Shown here piece by piece: positions 1 to 10,945 of a stretch of 64,000 bases of DNA. The stretch is from JAXMAR01 sp046350295 (GTDB lineage: Bacteria > Planctomycetota > Planctomycetia > Gemmatales > Gemmataceae), in assembly GCA_046350295.1 (NCBI GenBank), contig JAXMAR010000006.1, forward strand, positions 186,001 to 250,000. Direction: 5' to 3'. A model generated the notes under the pieces. The model ran no database searches. It was not told the DNA's origin and saw only the letters and a program-made list of their open reading frames with translations. Every line of letters begins with the position of its first letter. Positions within the stretch are counted from its first letter, which is position 1. The translations under genes were made by a program, and so were the position numbers.

Positions 1-1599
1 TCTTGGCGCCGGGCTTCGGATCGGGGATCGTGGGCGTTTCGTCGGTCAGGACGCTCGGGAAGCCGGGCGCGACCTTGTCGCCGCGGGCTTCGGGGTTGCC
101 GCGCGCCAGGACGAAGGTCTCCGGCGGTCGGGCTCCGGCCTCGGTGACGCAAAGGGCCATCTCCATGGCGGCGGGGCGATTCTTCTCGAGGGCAGCCTTC
201 TCCTTGCGGAGAGCGAGGTAAGCGCGGAACTCTTCCTCGGTGAGCAGTTTGCCGACATTTTTCTTGAGGATCGGGAGTTTGTTGGCGTCGTAGTTGAAGT
301 CGTCGCGCTCGCCGCCCGCGAGCTTGGGATGGATGGTCTTCTCGAACGCCGTCATCTTGTCGACGATGGCCGCGAGCTTCGCCTTGTGCTCGGCGACCTC
401 TTTCTTGTCCTTCTCCGAGTCGCGATTGACGGCGATCGGGCGAAGCGAGGCGGCGGCGACGGACTCGTTGCTGCGGACGCCGTAGCGCTGGATGCCATGG
501 AAGAAGGCGAGGAAACGGTAGTAGTCCTTCTGCGGCATCGGGTCGATCTTGTGATCGTGGCAGCGGCAGCAGTTGACGGTGAGGCCAAGCATGGCATGGC
601 CGGTGGTGGTGACGATATCGTCCAGGTCGTCGAAGAGGGCGAGCTTGGGATCGGGGGCCTCGTCGTCCCACGTGCCGAGGCGGTAGTAGCCGGTGGCGAC
701 GATGGTGTCGGGCGTTACGTCGTCGAGCCTGTCGCCGGCAAGCTGCTCGCGGAGGAAGCGGTCGCAGGGCATGTCGCTGTTGAAGGCGCGGATGACGTAC
801 GTCGCGGTAAGCGGCCAGACGAAGGGCTTGGGGCTGTCGCTCGAAGCTGTTGGTCTCGGCGTAGCGGACGAGGTCCATCCAGTGGCGGGCGTACTGTTCG
901 CCGAAGTGGGGGCTGGCGAGAAGGCGATCGACGACTTTCTCGTAGGCGTCGGGCGACTTGTCGTTCAAGAAGTCTTCTAACTTCTTTCGGGGTCGGCAAC
1001 GGCCGGTGACGTCGTAGTAGACGCGGCGGATCAGGGCGCCGTGGTCGGCGGGGTGGGGGCAGGAGAGGCCGGCGGCTTCGAAGAGCTTGCTGAGGAGAAA
1101 CGCGCGTCGATGGGGCTTTTTCACCCAGGCCTTGTTCTTTACCGCGGGAACGGGAGGACGGATGACCGGCTTGAACGACCAGAACGCGCCCTGGCCTCGG
1201 CGTCGACCATTGGGCGTGCTTCTTTGGCGACCGCGACTTTGCCGTAGGGCGCCCATTGCGCACCCCATTGCGTGAGGATGTCGATCCTGGGCCTTGAGTT
1301 GCCCTTGGGAGGCATCTTGAGGTCGTCGTCGGTGTAGCCGAGGCGAGGAGAGGCTCTGCCCGGCTTGTCCACCGAGATGGTTGGGCGCTGGCGCCCCCCT
1401 TGAGGAGCCCTTCGCGCGTGGTGAAGTTAAGCTTGCCTTTGACCTTTTCCTCGGCGCCATGGCAGTTGAAGCAGTTGGCGGCCAGGATCGGCTTGACCTT
1501 CGTCTCGAAGAAGACGACCGGATCGCCGGGGGCCTTGGGGGGACCGGCGTGGAGGGCGCGGGTGAGGAGCAGGAGGAAAGCGACGGCGAAGAGACGCAT
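1..1599 (-). pseudogene. Planctomycete cytochrome c / DUF1549 protein, frameshifted and cut by window edge
   Basis: The start at 1599 (MRLFAVAFLLLLT, preceded by GAGG) gives a signal peptide and then a PSCyt1-type haem motif, NCFNCHG. The DUF1549 signature NCCRCHDHK is readable near 530-575. The reading frame changes several times: between the haem motif and the TDDDLKMPPKG stretch (about 1372-1400), near 1105, and again before NCCRCHDHK, which lies in a different frame from the start codon. The C-terminal part runs off the window. Family members are exported planctomycete proteins, usually followed by a DUF1501 partner, with no established biochemical function. Either the gene is decaying or the sequence has indel errors; three neighbours show the same damage. 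Confidence 0.75.
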
Positions 1600-1636
1600 G
1601 CAGGGACCTCGGACCATCGTCTGGGGGCGTTGTCCG

Positions 1637-1657
1637 CCCCGGTTCTGCGAACCGGGG
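1637..1657. other. Short hairpin between galM and the cytochrome gene
   Basis: CCCCGGTT and AACCGGGG form a perfect 8-bp stem around the 5-base loop CTGCG. It lies between two minus-strand genes, just downstream of the galM stop. There is no T-run, so it is a processing or weak termination hairpin or an intergenic repeat rather than a classical terminator. Confidence 0.4.
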
Positions 1658-1672
1658 GGCTAAACGAGGACG

Positions 1673-2794
1673 TTATTTCTCGTCGAAGGCGTAAACGCAG
1701 GTCTGCCGGTAGGTTTCCCCGGGACGCAGGATCGTCGAGGGGAACGCGGGATGGTGCACGGCGTCCGGCACGTGCTGGGTCTCGAGGCAGACCGCGCTGT
1801 GCTGCTTATACATCTTACCATCGGCGCCCTTCTGATTCTTCAGGTAATTTGCGGTGTAGACCTGAAGGGCGGGCTCGGTGGTGGAGACGGTCAGCGTGCG
1901 GCCGGTCGGCGGGTGGGTGAGTCGCCCGGCGAAGGTGGCCTCGCGCTTGCGGTCGCTCAAGAGGAAAGTGTGGTCGTAGCCCTTGAAGGGGCCCTTGGTG
2001 TAGGCGTCGATACGGTCGCCGAGCTTGGTCGCCTTGGAGAAGTCGAGCGGCGTCTTCTCGACGCGGGCGAGCTTGCCGGTCGGGATCAGCTCGTCGTCGG
2101 TCGCCGCGTACCATTCGGCGTCGACGGTCAGCTCGTGATCGAGGACGGTGTCCGCCCCGGCGCCGGCGAGGTTGAAGTAACTATGGTTGGTGAGGTTGAT
2201 CGGGGTCGCCTTGTCGGTGGTGGCGGTGTAATCGATCCGCAGCTCGTTCTTCTTGTTCAGCGTGTAGTGAACCTCGACTTTGAGCTTGCCGGGGTAGCCT
2301 TCTTCGCCGTCGGGGCTGGTGTAGGTGAAGAGGACGCCGGGGCTGCCGTCCTTGCCGCGCTTGTACTCCCCTTCCCACAGTACCTTGTCGAGGCTGCGTT
2401 TGACGCCGCCGTGCAGGTGGTGCTTGCCGTTGTTGACCGCGAGCTTGTAGGTCTTGCCGTCCAGGTCGAACGTGGCGTTGGCGATGCGGCCGGCGACGCG
2501 TCCCGTCGTGCAGCCGAAGTAGGCGTTGGCGTCCGACTGGTAGCCGGCGGCGTCGTCGAAGCCGAGCACGAGGTTGACGGTCTTGCCGTCCTTGCCCTTG
2601 ATGTCCCAGCGCTGGATGGCAGCGCCGAGCGTGATGAGATGGACGACGGTCCCCTTGTCGTTGGAGAGACGGAAGCGTTTGACCTTGTCGCCCGCGGGGG
2701 TTTTACCGAAGTCGTAGATTTCCGGTGTCGCTTGAGCGGCAACGGGCCGGGCGGCGACAGCGAGGAGGAGGAGAGCGAAGCCGGGGTGTCGCAT
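1673..2794 (-). CDS. galM: Aldose 1-epimerase (galactose mutarotase), exported
   Basis: Interconverts alpha and beta anomers of aldoses. The 373-residue protein carries GKHHLHGG and NLTNHSYFNL (the two active-site histidine motifs) and VCLETQHVPDAVHHP with the catalytic Glu. The start chosen is the ATG at 2794: it is preceded by GAGGATCCC and begins a signal peptide (MRHPGFALLLLAVAARPVAAQ), so an upstream extension in the same frame is unlikely to be used. The signal peptide implies a periplasmic enzyme, as in many planctomycete carbohydrate loci. The frame is fully open although both neighbours are broken by frameshifts. Confidence 0.93.
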   Translation of the reverse strand: MRHPGFALLLLAVAARPVAAQATPEIYDFGKTPAGDKVKRFRLSNDKGTVVHLITLGAAIQRWDIKGKDGKTVNLVLGFDDAAGYQSDANAYFGCTTGRVAGRIANATFDLDGKTYKLAVNNGKHHLHGGVKRSLDKVLWEGEYKRGKDGSPGVLFTYTSPDGEEGYPGKLKVEVHYTLNKKNELRIDYTATTDKATPINLTNHSYFNLAGAGADTVLDHELTVDAEWYAATDDELIPTGKLARVEKTPLDFSKATKLGDRIDAYTKGPFKGYDHTFLLSDRKREATFAGRLTHPPTGRTLTVSTTEPALQVYTANYLKNQKGADGKMYKQHSAVCLETQHVPDAVHHPAFPSTILRPGETYRQTCVYAFDEK

Positions 2795-2863
2795 GGGATC
2801 CTCGTGTTGGCGGCGGGGATACTGTAAAGATACCGAAGATCGACGACGGGGGCCATCCGGACC

Positions 2864-4631
2864 ATGCACGGCGAGTTCGCGCTTGCTCATCCAACGTGTC
2901 CGGTCTGCTTCGTGCTAGCCTTGGCGGCTGGGCCTCGTCACGCAGCGGCTGCGCTGTCGCCGATCGTCGGCTATCTGCTGGCCGGAATCGCCCTCGGTCC
3001 CTTCACGCCCGGGTTCATGGCGGACCCGGGAAGCTGGCGGCCGGAGTTGGCGGAGATCGGCGGTGATCCTGCTGATGTTCGGCGTCGGCATGCACTTTGA
3101 CGTGAACGACCTGCTGGCCGTGCGGCGGATCGCGTTGCCGGGGGCGGTCGGGCAGATTCTGGCCGCCACCGCTCTCGGCGTCGTCGCGGCGTACGCCTCC
3201 GGACTGAGTCTGGGCGAGGGGCTGGTGATCGGCGTCGCCGTGTCGGTGGCGAGCACCGTCGTGCTCGTCCGCGTCTTGATGGACAACGACGTCCTGCACA
3301 CGACTCGCGGGCCATCGCCGTCGGCTGGCTGATCGTGGAGGACATCTTCACCGTGCTGGCTCTGGTCGCGCTTGCCGGCGCGCTGGCGGGCGCCCAGCCG
3401 CAGGCGCAGGCCGGGGGAACGTCTTCCTGGTCCTCGGCGTGGCGATTGGCAAGGTCATCCTGCTCGAGTTGATCGTGGTGGCGGGAGGGAAATTCGCCTT
3501 TCCGTGGCTGCTGCGGCAGGTGGCGCCGGACACGGTCGCGCGCGTTCACCCTCACGGTCCTCACGCTGGCCCTGGCGGTGGCCACGGGCTCGGCCGTCGT
3601 CTTCGGCGTGTCGATGGCGGCGCTTTCCTGGCGGGGATGGTCGTCGGGCAGACGGAGGTGAGCCACCAGGCGGCGGCGGACGCGTTGCCGCCGCGGGACG
3701 CCTTCGCGGTGCTCTTCTTCGTCTCGGTGGGGATGCTGTTCGATCCGCACGTGGTGGTCGACGAGCCGGGCCTCTTGCTGATGCTGCTCGGCGTCGTCTT
3801 GCTGGCGAAGCCGCTGGCCGCGTTCGCGATCGTCTGGGCAGCGCGGCACTCGGTCCGCAGCGCTCACGGTGGCGGTGGCCCTGGCGCAGATCGGCGAGTT
3901 CTCGTTTTTGCTCGCGGACGAAGCCGCGCGGCGCAGTCATGTCCCGACGCCGCAGGCACAGAGCATCCTGGTGGCCTGTGCGATCACTTCGCTCACGCTC
4001 AATCCGCTGCTGTTCCGCCTGATCGACCCTTTCGACGCTGGGCGGAGCTGCCGCGGCCTGGCGGGGCGTGAGCCGGGCGCTCGAGGCGAGCGGCGCGGGA
4101 GCTGAACCTGAAGATTCGCGGCCGCGTGGCCGAGTCCTCCGACGCATGGCAGGCGACGGCGATCATCGTCGGCTACGGCGGTGGGACAAACGGCGGCGCG
4201 CATCTGAAGGAGTACAAGAGGCGGCCGGTCGGTGATCGATCTGAACCTCGACACGATCAAGGCGTTGGCGGCGGCCGGGCAGATCGCGGTCTACGGGGAC
4301 GCGACGCAGCGCGACATCCTGGAGGCGGCGGGAATTCGCGCGGCGAAGTATCTGCTGGTGACCGTGCCGGAGGTGCTGACGCGGACGGTCGTCATCGTGG
4401 CGGCACGCGACTTGAACCCCGAGCTGCGTGTCTTCGCGCGGGCGCCATCTGCAGGAGCGGGCGTGGCTGGAGGAGGTAGGCGCCGCGGGAGTCGTCACGA
4501 GGAAGGGGAAACGCCGCCGGGCTCGCTGTGCTGCTGCTGCGGATGGGCGCCGAGGAGGAGCGGGTGCGGAGGGAAGTACGGGCGCATTCAAGGTGAACTG
4601 GGAACCCGGCCGTCCGGCGATGGATGTGTGA
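2864..4631 (+). pseudogene. KefB/KefC-type cation:proton antiporter (CPA2) with TrkA-N domain, frameshifted
   Basis: Stretches in alternating frames reconstruct one CPA2 antiporter. From 2864 comes SPIVGYLLAGIALGPFTPGF, then ILLMFGVGMHFDVNDLLAVR from 3063. AIGKVILLELIVVAGGKFAF lies near 3445, VSVGMLFDPHVVVDEPG near 3725 and VALAQIGEFSFLLADEAA near 3875. After the membrane part, AIIVGYG (about 4160) and VIDLNLDTIKALAAAGQIAV (from 4229) form a TrkA-N nucleotide-binding domain. At least five frame changes separate these pieces, so no full product can be made from this sequence. An intact protein would exchange K+ or Na+ for H+ across the inner membrane. Confidence 0.8.
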
Positions 4632-4754
4632 AATCGAGCCAGCTGCGGAGGGCGACAAGTCAATGGACGGGGTTGCTTCGCGTCGGGCCGGTCGCGACAA
4701 TCCATGAGGACATTCCGACGTGGCGCGAAACCAAAGGTCTAGGAAAACCCTCGC

Positions 4755-5165
4755 ATGCGACGACATTTCATCTTTTCCTTCCCCCTCACGCTTTTCCTGC
4801 TTGCCGGCGCCGCCGTGCGCGACTCTTCGCCGACATCCTAGCGGTCGACGCCGAGAAGGGGACCGTCACCCCCATGTCGTCACGTTCGGCAAGAACAAGG
4901 GCGCCGAGTTCCGAAGATTCCGGTCGCCCAGGACTGCGTGTTCAAGGAAGGTTACTATCGGCTCGGCAAGCCGGCGGTGACGAAGGAAGGGGACGACATC
5001 AAGGACGGCCTCAAGAACATGGTGTTTCAGAAGGCCTCGGCGGAGAATCCGCTGCGCGCGAACATCTTCACGGCCGAAGAGGATGATGCGGCGAAAGGCG
5101 TCAAGAAGGGACGTGCTCAAGATCCTCGTGAATCCAAAGTTCAAGCCGAAGGCGGTTCCCTGGTA
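4755..5165 (+). pseudogene. Small exported protein of unknown function, frameshifted
   Basis: The ATG at 4755 starts a clear signal peptide (MRRHFIFSFPLTLFLLAGAA), but that frame stops at 4841. The rest of a plausible product continues in other frames: DILAVDAEKGTVTP near 4835, then FKEGYYRLGKPAVTKEGDDI from 4941 and ENPLRANIFTAEEDDAAKGV near 5045, ending at TAG near 5163. I do not recognise the family. Charged, lysine-rich planctomycete exported proteins of this size are common. It needs at least three base corrections to become one frame. Confidence 0.5.
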
Positions 5166-5223
5166 GCCGGCGTATTCGGTCCAGTCGAGGCGGCACGTCG
5201 GGCTTTCTCTAGCGGACGCGGCA

Positions 5224-8200
5224 GTGGTTGCCATAATAACGAAATGCCCAGAAAAGCAACCCTCGGTCTGGCTTGCCGGATTGATCTTCCTCGCGCGAGG
5301 CCGATCGAGGCGCGCGCAGCGCGGTGCCGCCGCGGTTGGAGGCGGAGAGCGTGCAGGCGACCACGCGCGTCGGCGTGGAGCGAGGGGTGCAGCCGGGGAC
5401 GGATGCGCGCGCTTAACCGTATGCTGATGACGGCGTTCGCTTCCGCCCCTGATCAAGTTTGGGGCGCGCTCGGGGCACAGATCAACGCGGACGATGCCGC
5501 CTGGGACGATGCGCTGGCGGAGAGTCGGCGCCTGGTGCGGGAGTTGGGGAAGAGCTGGTTCCTGCGGGCATGTCGCCTGTCTCGACTCTGCCGGCGCCGT
5601 TCCAGTGCGCGTGTCGTTGCGGATCGAGGAGATCGTGCGGAGTTGGCCCGCGTCGATACGGCGCGGCAGCGGGCAAGTCTGGAGCGGGAGGCAAGCGATC
5701 TCTTTGCCCGCGCGTCAGGCGGGCGTTCGGAGGGGTTGCTGCGGCGGTCGTCGCGGAGCATGAGGGAAGCGTTAAGTGGGGAGAGGCGGCCGAGTTGCTG
5801 TTGGGACATCGCCTTCGCGCGCGGCCGCTTGGAGGAGGCGGCACGGGCTGGTGGCTGCGGCGACGCCGTTGCCGAGCGAGGCCAGGCACGGGCGATCGAG
5901 GAAGAGAAGCCCGCGAGCCTTGCCGGCCTGGGCGATCGCTGGTGCTGGCGTGTGCGGGCAAAGCAGGTGTTGGCGGCTGGCGTACGCGAACGACCTGGTC
6001 CTGGCGCGCGCGGCTGAGCTGCTCGACACGCTCCATCCGGCGACGAAGGGGGAGCTGCTCGGGAAGAAGGGACTTTACGCCCGCCTGGTCGATGATGCGC
6101 TGCGGGAATTGTCGCTGGCGGGAACGGGACCGGACGCGGATTGGGTGTCGCTCGGCGGCGAACCGACGCGACAGCGGCTCACGCTACACACGACGAAACC
6201 GCCGCTGTGGCCAAAGGAGCCGATGGGCGCTCTCCCGAGGCGCCAACAGCCCAAACAGGACAAGGAGCCGCCTCCGCCGCGCGCGCGCGTATTACCCGAT
6301 CATCCTCGGCGACAATCTCGTGGTCGCGGACGGCCGGGGCATTGCGGTCTTCGACGTGCGCGACGGGAAGGAGCGTTTTCGCGAGCGCTGGCTGGACCTG
6401 GACAAGGCGGCTGGGTCGCCGGAGTTGCCGGTATTCGCGGCGAGTGGTGAGGGGCAGATGGCGGTGTTTCGGCTCGGCTCGCCGCCGGACAACGAGGCGT
6501 CGATCAAGGACGGCGCGGAGGAGACGACGTGGCTGGTCGGCGTGGATTTGAGCGCCGATACGCCGAAGGGAAAGCGGCTGCGGTGGAAGCTGAGCGTTCC
6601 GGTCGAGAGGCCGAAGGAGGCGTACTTCTCGGGGCCGCCGCTATGGTACCGAGACAAGGTTTGGATCCCCTATCAGGAATGGCGGGGCGCCCGACTCTTC
6701 CAGGGGATCGCGGCGTTGAATCCGGAGACAGGACGCTGGTTGGTCAAGACGCTGATCGGCGAGGCGCCGCGCTTGCCGCCCGGCCGGGAAGGGGTAAGGC
6801 AGCCGGCGTTGTTGACGGCGGCGGGCCCGATCATCGTTTGCTGCACGCAGGCGGGGGTGATCGTAGGAGTGGACAGGGCCTCCGGTCAGGTTGTGTGGGG
6901 CTTGAGTTATCCAAGTGCTGGGCCGTGGACGCGTCTGGTGACGCCGAGCACGCGCGACGCGGCGGCGCCCGTGTTCCATCTGGGGCGTGTGTTTGTGGCG
7001 CCGCAGGACAGCGACTTGCTCCTGTGCCTGGATGCGGCGACGGGGCGGACGATCTGGGAGCGCGAGGTCCTGGACATCGTCAATCTTCTTGGCTGCTCGC
7101 ACGGCAAGCTGATCGTGACGACGGCGCGAGACCTCCGAGCTTTCGCCGAGGCGACCGGGTCGGACCGGACCGGTTGGATTGTGCCCGGCGAAGGGAGCCT
7201 GGCTCCGCTGGGACGGGGCCTCATCCTCGGCGGCGTCGTTCTCTGGCCGACGCAGGATGACGAGGCGCCGTTGCGGGCCGTAAGCGTGGAAGAGGGGGCG
7301 CCCGAGTTGAAGGCGGCGAAAGGGGAACGGCCGGTGTTGCTTGGTCCGGAGCTGCTGCGCGGGCTGCGGGCGGGGAACATGGCCTACGCCCATGGCTACT
7401 TGGTGGTGGCGGGGGAGAAGGAACTCATGGTATTCGGGCCGCCGGACGCGAAGGACGGGGGCGGCAAGCGAGAATTCCCCGTCGACCGGGAGGAGGAGCC
7501 GGAGGAAGTCATCGAAGGAGCGTTGGTCGTTCCCGAGCGAAAGGCGGCGGCGGAAGGAGCGTACCGGGAGGAGTGGCGGATCGCGGGGAAGTTGATCCCG
7601 CAGGCGGGCAGGGCGGATGCGGTGTTGGTGCGGCGGGCGGCTGAGGTCCTCCACGTCGATGGGAGGAACGGCACGGTGCGCTGGCGCCAGAAAGGACGAG
7701 GCGAGCACGCGGGGGTGGCGGGCGACATGGTGTTGCTGAGCGGGCCGGACGAGGTGGTTGCGCGCAAGAGCGAAAGCGGCGAACGTTCCTGGCGTTTCGA
7801 GAATCCATTCGGAGAGGGGAGACTGGAAACTCTTGGGTTGAGCGAGCGTTGGCTCGTCGTCACCTGGGAGCGACGCAAACTTTTTCTGCTGGACCGCGTG
7901 ACGGGAGCGGCGCGGCTTTCCGTCTGGGCGCCGGGCGCGACGGCGCTGCTGGCCGGAGCCGAGGGGCGTTTTCAGGCCTGGGTCGCAGCGATGGACCAGG
8001 GAGTCGTGGTGCAGACGGGCGGCGGGACGTTGCTGCGGTTCGTCGAGGACGCCGCCGGAAACATCGTCACGACGCGCCAGGAGGCGGCGCCGGTTGAAAC
8101 GCCGGTCGCATTCAACGACGGCTCCATCGTGCTGGGTCAACCCGGTGGGGTCGTCGAGCGACGCGATCTGGAAAAAAGAACCGTCCGGTGGCGTTTCGAG

Positions 8201-8773
8201 GCGAAAGGGGCCTCTTCGTCGGCCGCGCCGTGGCTCGCGGCACTGGGGGGAGGGGTCGTGGTCGTGGTCCGGCGCAACCTGGGGGATGAAGTGGTCTGTC
8301 TCGACGGCGCGGGCAAGCCGCGCTGGCGCCTGGAGTGGTCGCTTTTCCCGCGTGGTCTCTCGACAATCGGCGCGGGTGGTGATCGACTCTTCTTCTCCCA
8401 CGCAGGCAGAGTTTTGTGTGTGGACGGTGCGACGGGAACCATCGCCTGGAAAGTGGAGCTTCCTGCCGAGGCCGGCGCGTGGCGGTTCCTGTATCACCAC
8501 GGCCTCCTGCTTGTCTACCCGGCCGGGGAGGCGCGGACGCTGCCCAGTGAAATGCGGCTGTTTCCCGCGACAACGCTCGTCTGGCGCCGCCACCACGTGA
8601 TCGCGAGCGATGACGCCGTTTTTTTTCTGCTCGATCCCGTCCACGGACGGATCGTCCAACGTATTCAAGTGGAGAGGGGCCCCGGCCCCTACCTGACGCA
8701 GGCCCTGCCCTCCGGCTTCGCTGTGAGCAATGGCCGCTCAGTCACTGCATTCCTGGCGACGGCGCGAAAATAG
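5224..8773 (+). CDS. Large PQQ/WD-type beta-propeller protein; 5' third frameshifted
   Basis: From about 6290 to the stop at 8773 there is an open frame of some 828 codons rich in propeller blades, for example VVADGRGIAVFDVRDGKERF, LCLDAATGRTIWEREVLDI, VLHVDGRNGTVRWRQKG and VLCVDGATGTIAWKVELPA. These are repeats of the PQQ-binding-like (BamB-like) type. Upstream, 5224-6290 encodes matching alpha-helical sequence split over all three frames (IKCPEKQPSVWLAGLIFLA-like start, then ALAESRRLVRELGKS, then LYARLVDDALRELSLAG). The last switch lies in a run of CG dinucleotides at about 6283-6293. The intact protein would be about 1170 residues, probably exported. It precedes the MoxR gene by 68 bp in the same direction and may belong to that operon. 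Confidence 0.75.
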
Positions 8774-8841
8774 GTGACGGCGCCGCCGCGAGCGCTTACC
8801 ATGATGATTCCTTAAACCTGTCTTCCTTGGCGAGACCGTTC

Positions 8842-10077
8842 ATGAGCACCGCCAGTCCCGTTTCCGTGCGCTGTCCCAAGTGCGGTAATTCCCTCAATGT
8901 CCCGACCGGAGGCAAACGGCTGTGCGCCTGCGGCACCTGGGTCACCGCGGAGGTCGCGGCCGCGACGCCCCCGGCGGCGCCCGCCGGCGCCGACCTCATG
9001 CCCGAAGACCGCTCGCAATGGCCGAAGATCGAAGGGGACCTCTCGGCGATCGAGCGGCTCAATGAAGGCTACCGGCGCATCACGCGCGAGCTGGGCAAGG
9101 CGATCGTCGGCCAGCAGCGCGTGATCGAGGAACTGCTCATCGCCATCTTCGCGCGGGGGCACTGCCTTCTGGTGGGCGTGCCGGGGCTGGCGAAGACGTT
9201 GATGATCCGCACCCTCGCCGACGCCCTCAACCTCTCGTTCAGCCGTATCCAGTTCACCCCTGACCTGATGCCGTCCGACATCACGGGGACCGAGGTGTTG
9301 CAGGAGGACAAGGTCTCCGGCCAGCGGCTCTTCAAGTTCCTGCACGGCCCGATCTTCGCGAACGTGATTCTTGCCGACGAGATCAACCGCACACCCCCAA
9401 AAACGCAGGCCGCCCTTCTGGAAGCCATGCAGGAGCGGCAGGTGACGGTCGGCGGCTCCAAGCACAAGCTGCCCGAGCCCTTCTTCGTGCTGGCGACCCA
9501 GAACCCGATCGAGCAGGAAGGCACCTATCCTCTGCCCGAGGCGCAGCAGGACCGCTTCATGTTCAACGTGCTCGTCGACTATCCTGAGGAAGAGGAGGAG
9601 TTCCGCATCGTCGAGATGACGACGTCGATGCACGTGCCGAGCGTCGAGCGCGTGTTGTCGGCCAATGACATCATGGAGATGCAGGACATCGTGCGCAAGG
9701 TACCGGTGGCGCCGTACGTCATCCGCTACGCGATGAAGTTCACGCGGCTGACGCGCAAGGAGAAGGGGGATGTGCCGGACTTCATCCGCGACTACGTGAC
9801 CTGGGGCGCCGGGCCGCGCGCCTCGCAATACCTGGTGCTGGGGGCGAAGGCGCGGGCGGTGCTGCACGGGCGCTACTATGTCTCCTGCGAAGACATCCGC
9901 GAGGTCGCGATCCCGGTGCTGCGGCACCGCATCCTGACGAACTTCAACGCCGAGGCTGAAGGCGTCAAGCCCGAGGACATCATTCGCCGCCTGGCGCAGA
10001 TCATCCCACGCGACCCGAACGAAGACGCGCTGGCGCGCGGCAAGGCGCCGGCCACCACCGTGGCGGTATCGGCGTGA
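8842..10077 (+). CDS. MoxR-family AAA+ ATPase with N-terminal zinc ribbon
   Basis: A 411-residue MoxR ATPase. Walker A GVPGLAKT lies at about residues 112-119, followed by FTPDLMPSDITGTEVL, Walker B ILADEINRTPPKTQ, sensor motif ATQNPIEQEGTYPLPEAQ and a C-terminal lid with WGAGPRASQYL. The N-terminus has a compact zinc ribbon, C11-x2-C14 then C28-x-C30, which ordinary MoxR proteins lack. The start is the ATG at 8842; an in-frame TTG lies 15 bp upstream. MoxR ATPases act as chaperones for partners carrying VWA domains. Here DUF58 and double-VWA genes follow, so this is the likely motor of the cluster. Confidence 0.95.
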   Translation: MSTASPVSVRCPKCGNSLNVPTGGKRLCACGTWVTAEVAAATPPAAPAGADLMPEDRSQWPKIEGDLSAIERLNEGYRRITRELGKAIVGQQRVIEELLIAIFARGHCLLVGVPGLAKTLMIRTLADALNLSFSRIQFTPDLMPSDITGTEVLQEDKVSGQRLFKFLHGPIFANVILADEINRTPPKTQAALLEAMQERQVTVGGSKHKLPEPFFVLATQNPIEQEGTYPLPEAQQDRFMFNVLVDYPEEEEEFRIVEMTTSMHVPSVERVLSANDIMEMQDIVRKVPVAPYVIRYAMKFTRLTRKEKGDVPDFIRDYVTWGAGPRASQYLVLGAKARAVLHGRYYVSCEDIREVAIPVLRHRILTNFNAEAEGVKPEDIIRRLAQIIPRDPNEDALARGKAPATTVAVSA

Positions 10078-10104
10078 TATCGAGTTCCTGTGGTTGAGGT
10101 GATG

Positions 10105-10917
10105 ATGTCCACCGCTCCTGAAACGCCGCCATTGACGTGGCCTGCCGTGCCGATGCCGCCGCCGCTCGTCGACGATTTTCCGTATCCACCTTCCGACCTT
10201 GTCGCAGAGGATGGGAGAAACTTGGAAAGCGACTGGCATCGCAAGCAGATCAATCTGCTCATCGAGAGTCTCGGCTGGTATTGGCGCGGCCGCAGCAACT
10301 GGTATGCGGGCGGCAACATGTTCATCTACTTCAGTCGCGAGGAGGCGCGCAACCGCGATTTTCGCGGGCCTGATTTCTTCGCCGTCCAGGGCGTGGACGG
10401 CACGCGCATGCGCGATTGGTGGGCGATCTGGGATGAGGGTGGGCGTTACCCGGACACGATTATCGAGTTGCTGTCGCCGACCACCAGGCGCCTCGATCTC
10501 GGCGTGAAGAAGGACGTTTACGAAGAGATCTTTCGCACCCCCGAGTATGTGTGCTACGACCCAGACGGGGAAATGTTGCTCGGTTGGCGCCTCAGTCCGG
10601 AGGTCCCCAGCCGATACGCGACGCTGATCCCTGATGCCAGCGGCCGCATTGAGCTGCGGACGCTGGGCCTTTGGCTCGGCACATGGCGCGGCCCATACCA
10701 GGGTTTCGAGAAAACCTGGTTGCGGTTCTTTGACGCGCAAGGGCGCCTCGTGCCAACGGCTGAGGAGGTAAGGGAGGACGAAAAACGACGCGCTGAGGAA
10801 GAGAAACACCGCGCCGACGTGGAAAAGCAACGCGCCGACGTGGAAAGGCAACGTGCCGACGCCCTCGTCGCCGAAGTCGCTCGTCTGAAAGCACAGCTCG
10901 AGCAGCAACAGAAGTAG
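10105..10917 (+). CDS. Uma2-family (DUF820) putative endonuclease-fold protein
   Basis: A 270-residue Uma2 protein with a PD-(D/E)XK-like core: FRGPDFFAV and YPDTIIELLSPTTRRLDLG carry the conserved acidic residues, followed by KDVYEEIFRTPEYVCYDP. The C-terminus is a charged coiled coil built from repeats of EEKHRADVEKQRADVERQRA. The start at 10105 has GAGG five bases upstream; ATG 10102 and GTG 10090 are alternatives. The function of Uma2 proteins is not established, and planctomycete and cyanobacterial genomes carry many copies. It sits between the MoxR and DUF58 genes, which are normally adjacent, so I regard it as an insertion into the operon. Confidence 0.85.
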   Translation: MSTAPETPPLTWPAVPMPPPLVDDFPYPPSDLVAEDGRNLESDWHRKQINLLIESLGWYWRGRSNWYAGGNMFIYFSREEARNRDFRGPDFFAVQGVDGTRMRDWWAIWDEGGRYPDTIIELLSPTTRRLDLGVKKDVYEEIFRTPEYVCYDPDGEMLLGWRLSPEVPSRYATLIPDASGRIELRTLGLWLGTWRGPYQGFEKTWLRFFDAQGRLVPTAEEVREDEKRRAEEEKHRADVEKQRADVERQRADALVAEVARLKAQLEQQQK

Positions 10918-10945
10918 GGCGCCAAAGGCGTCGTGAGAGATACGC

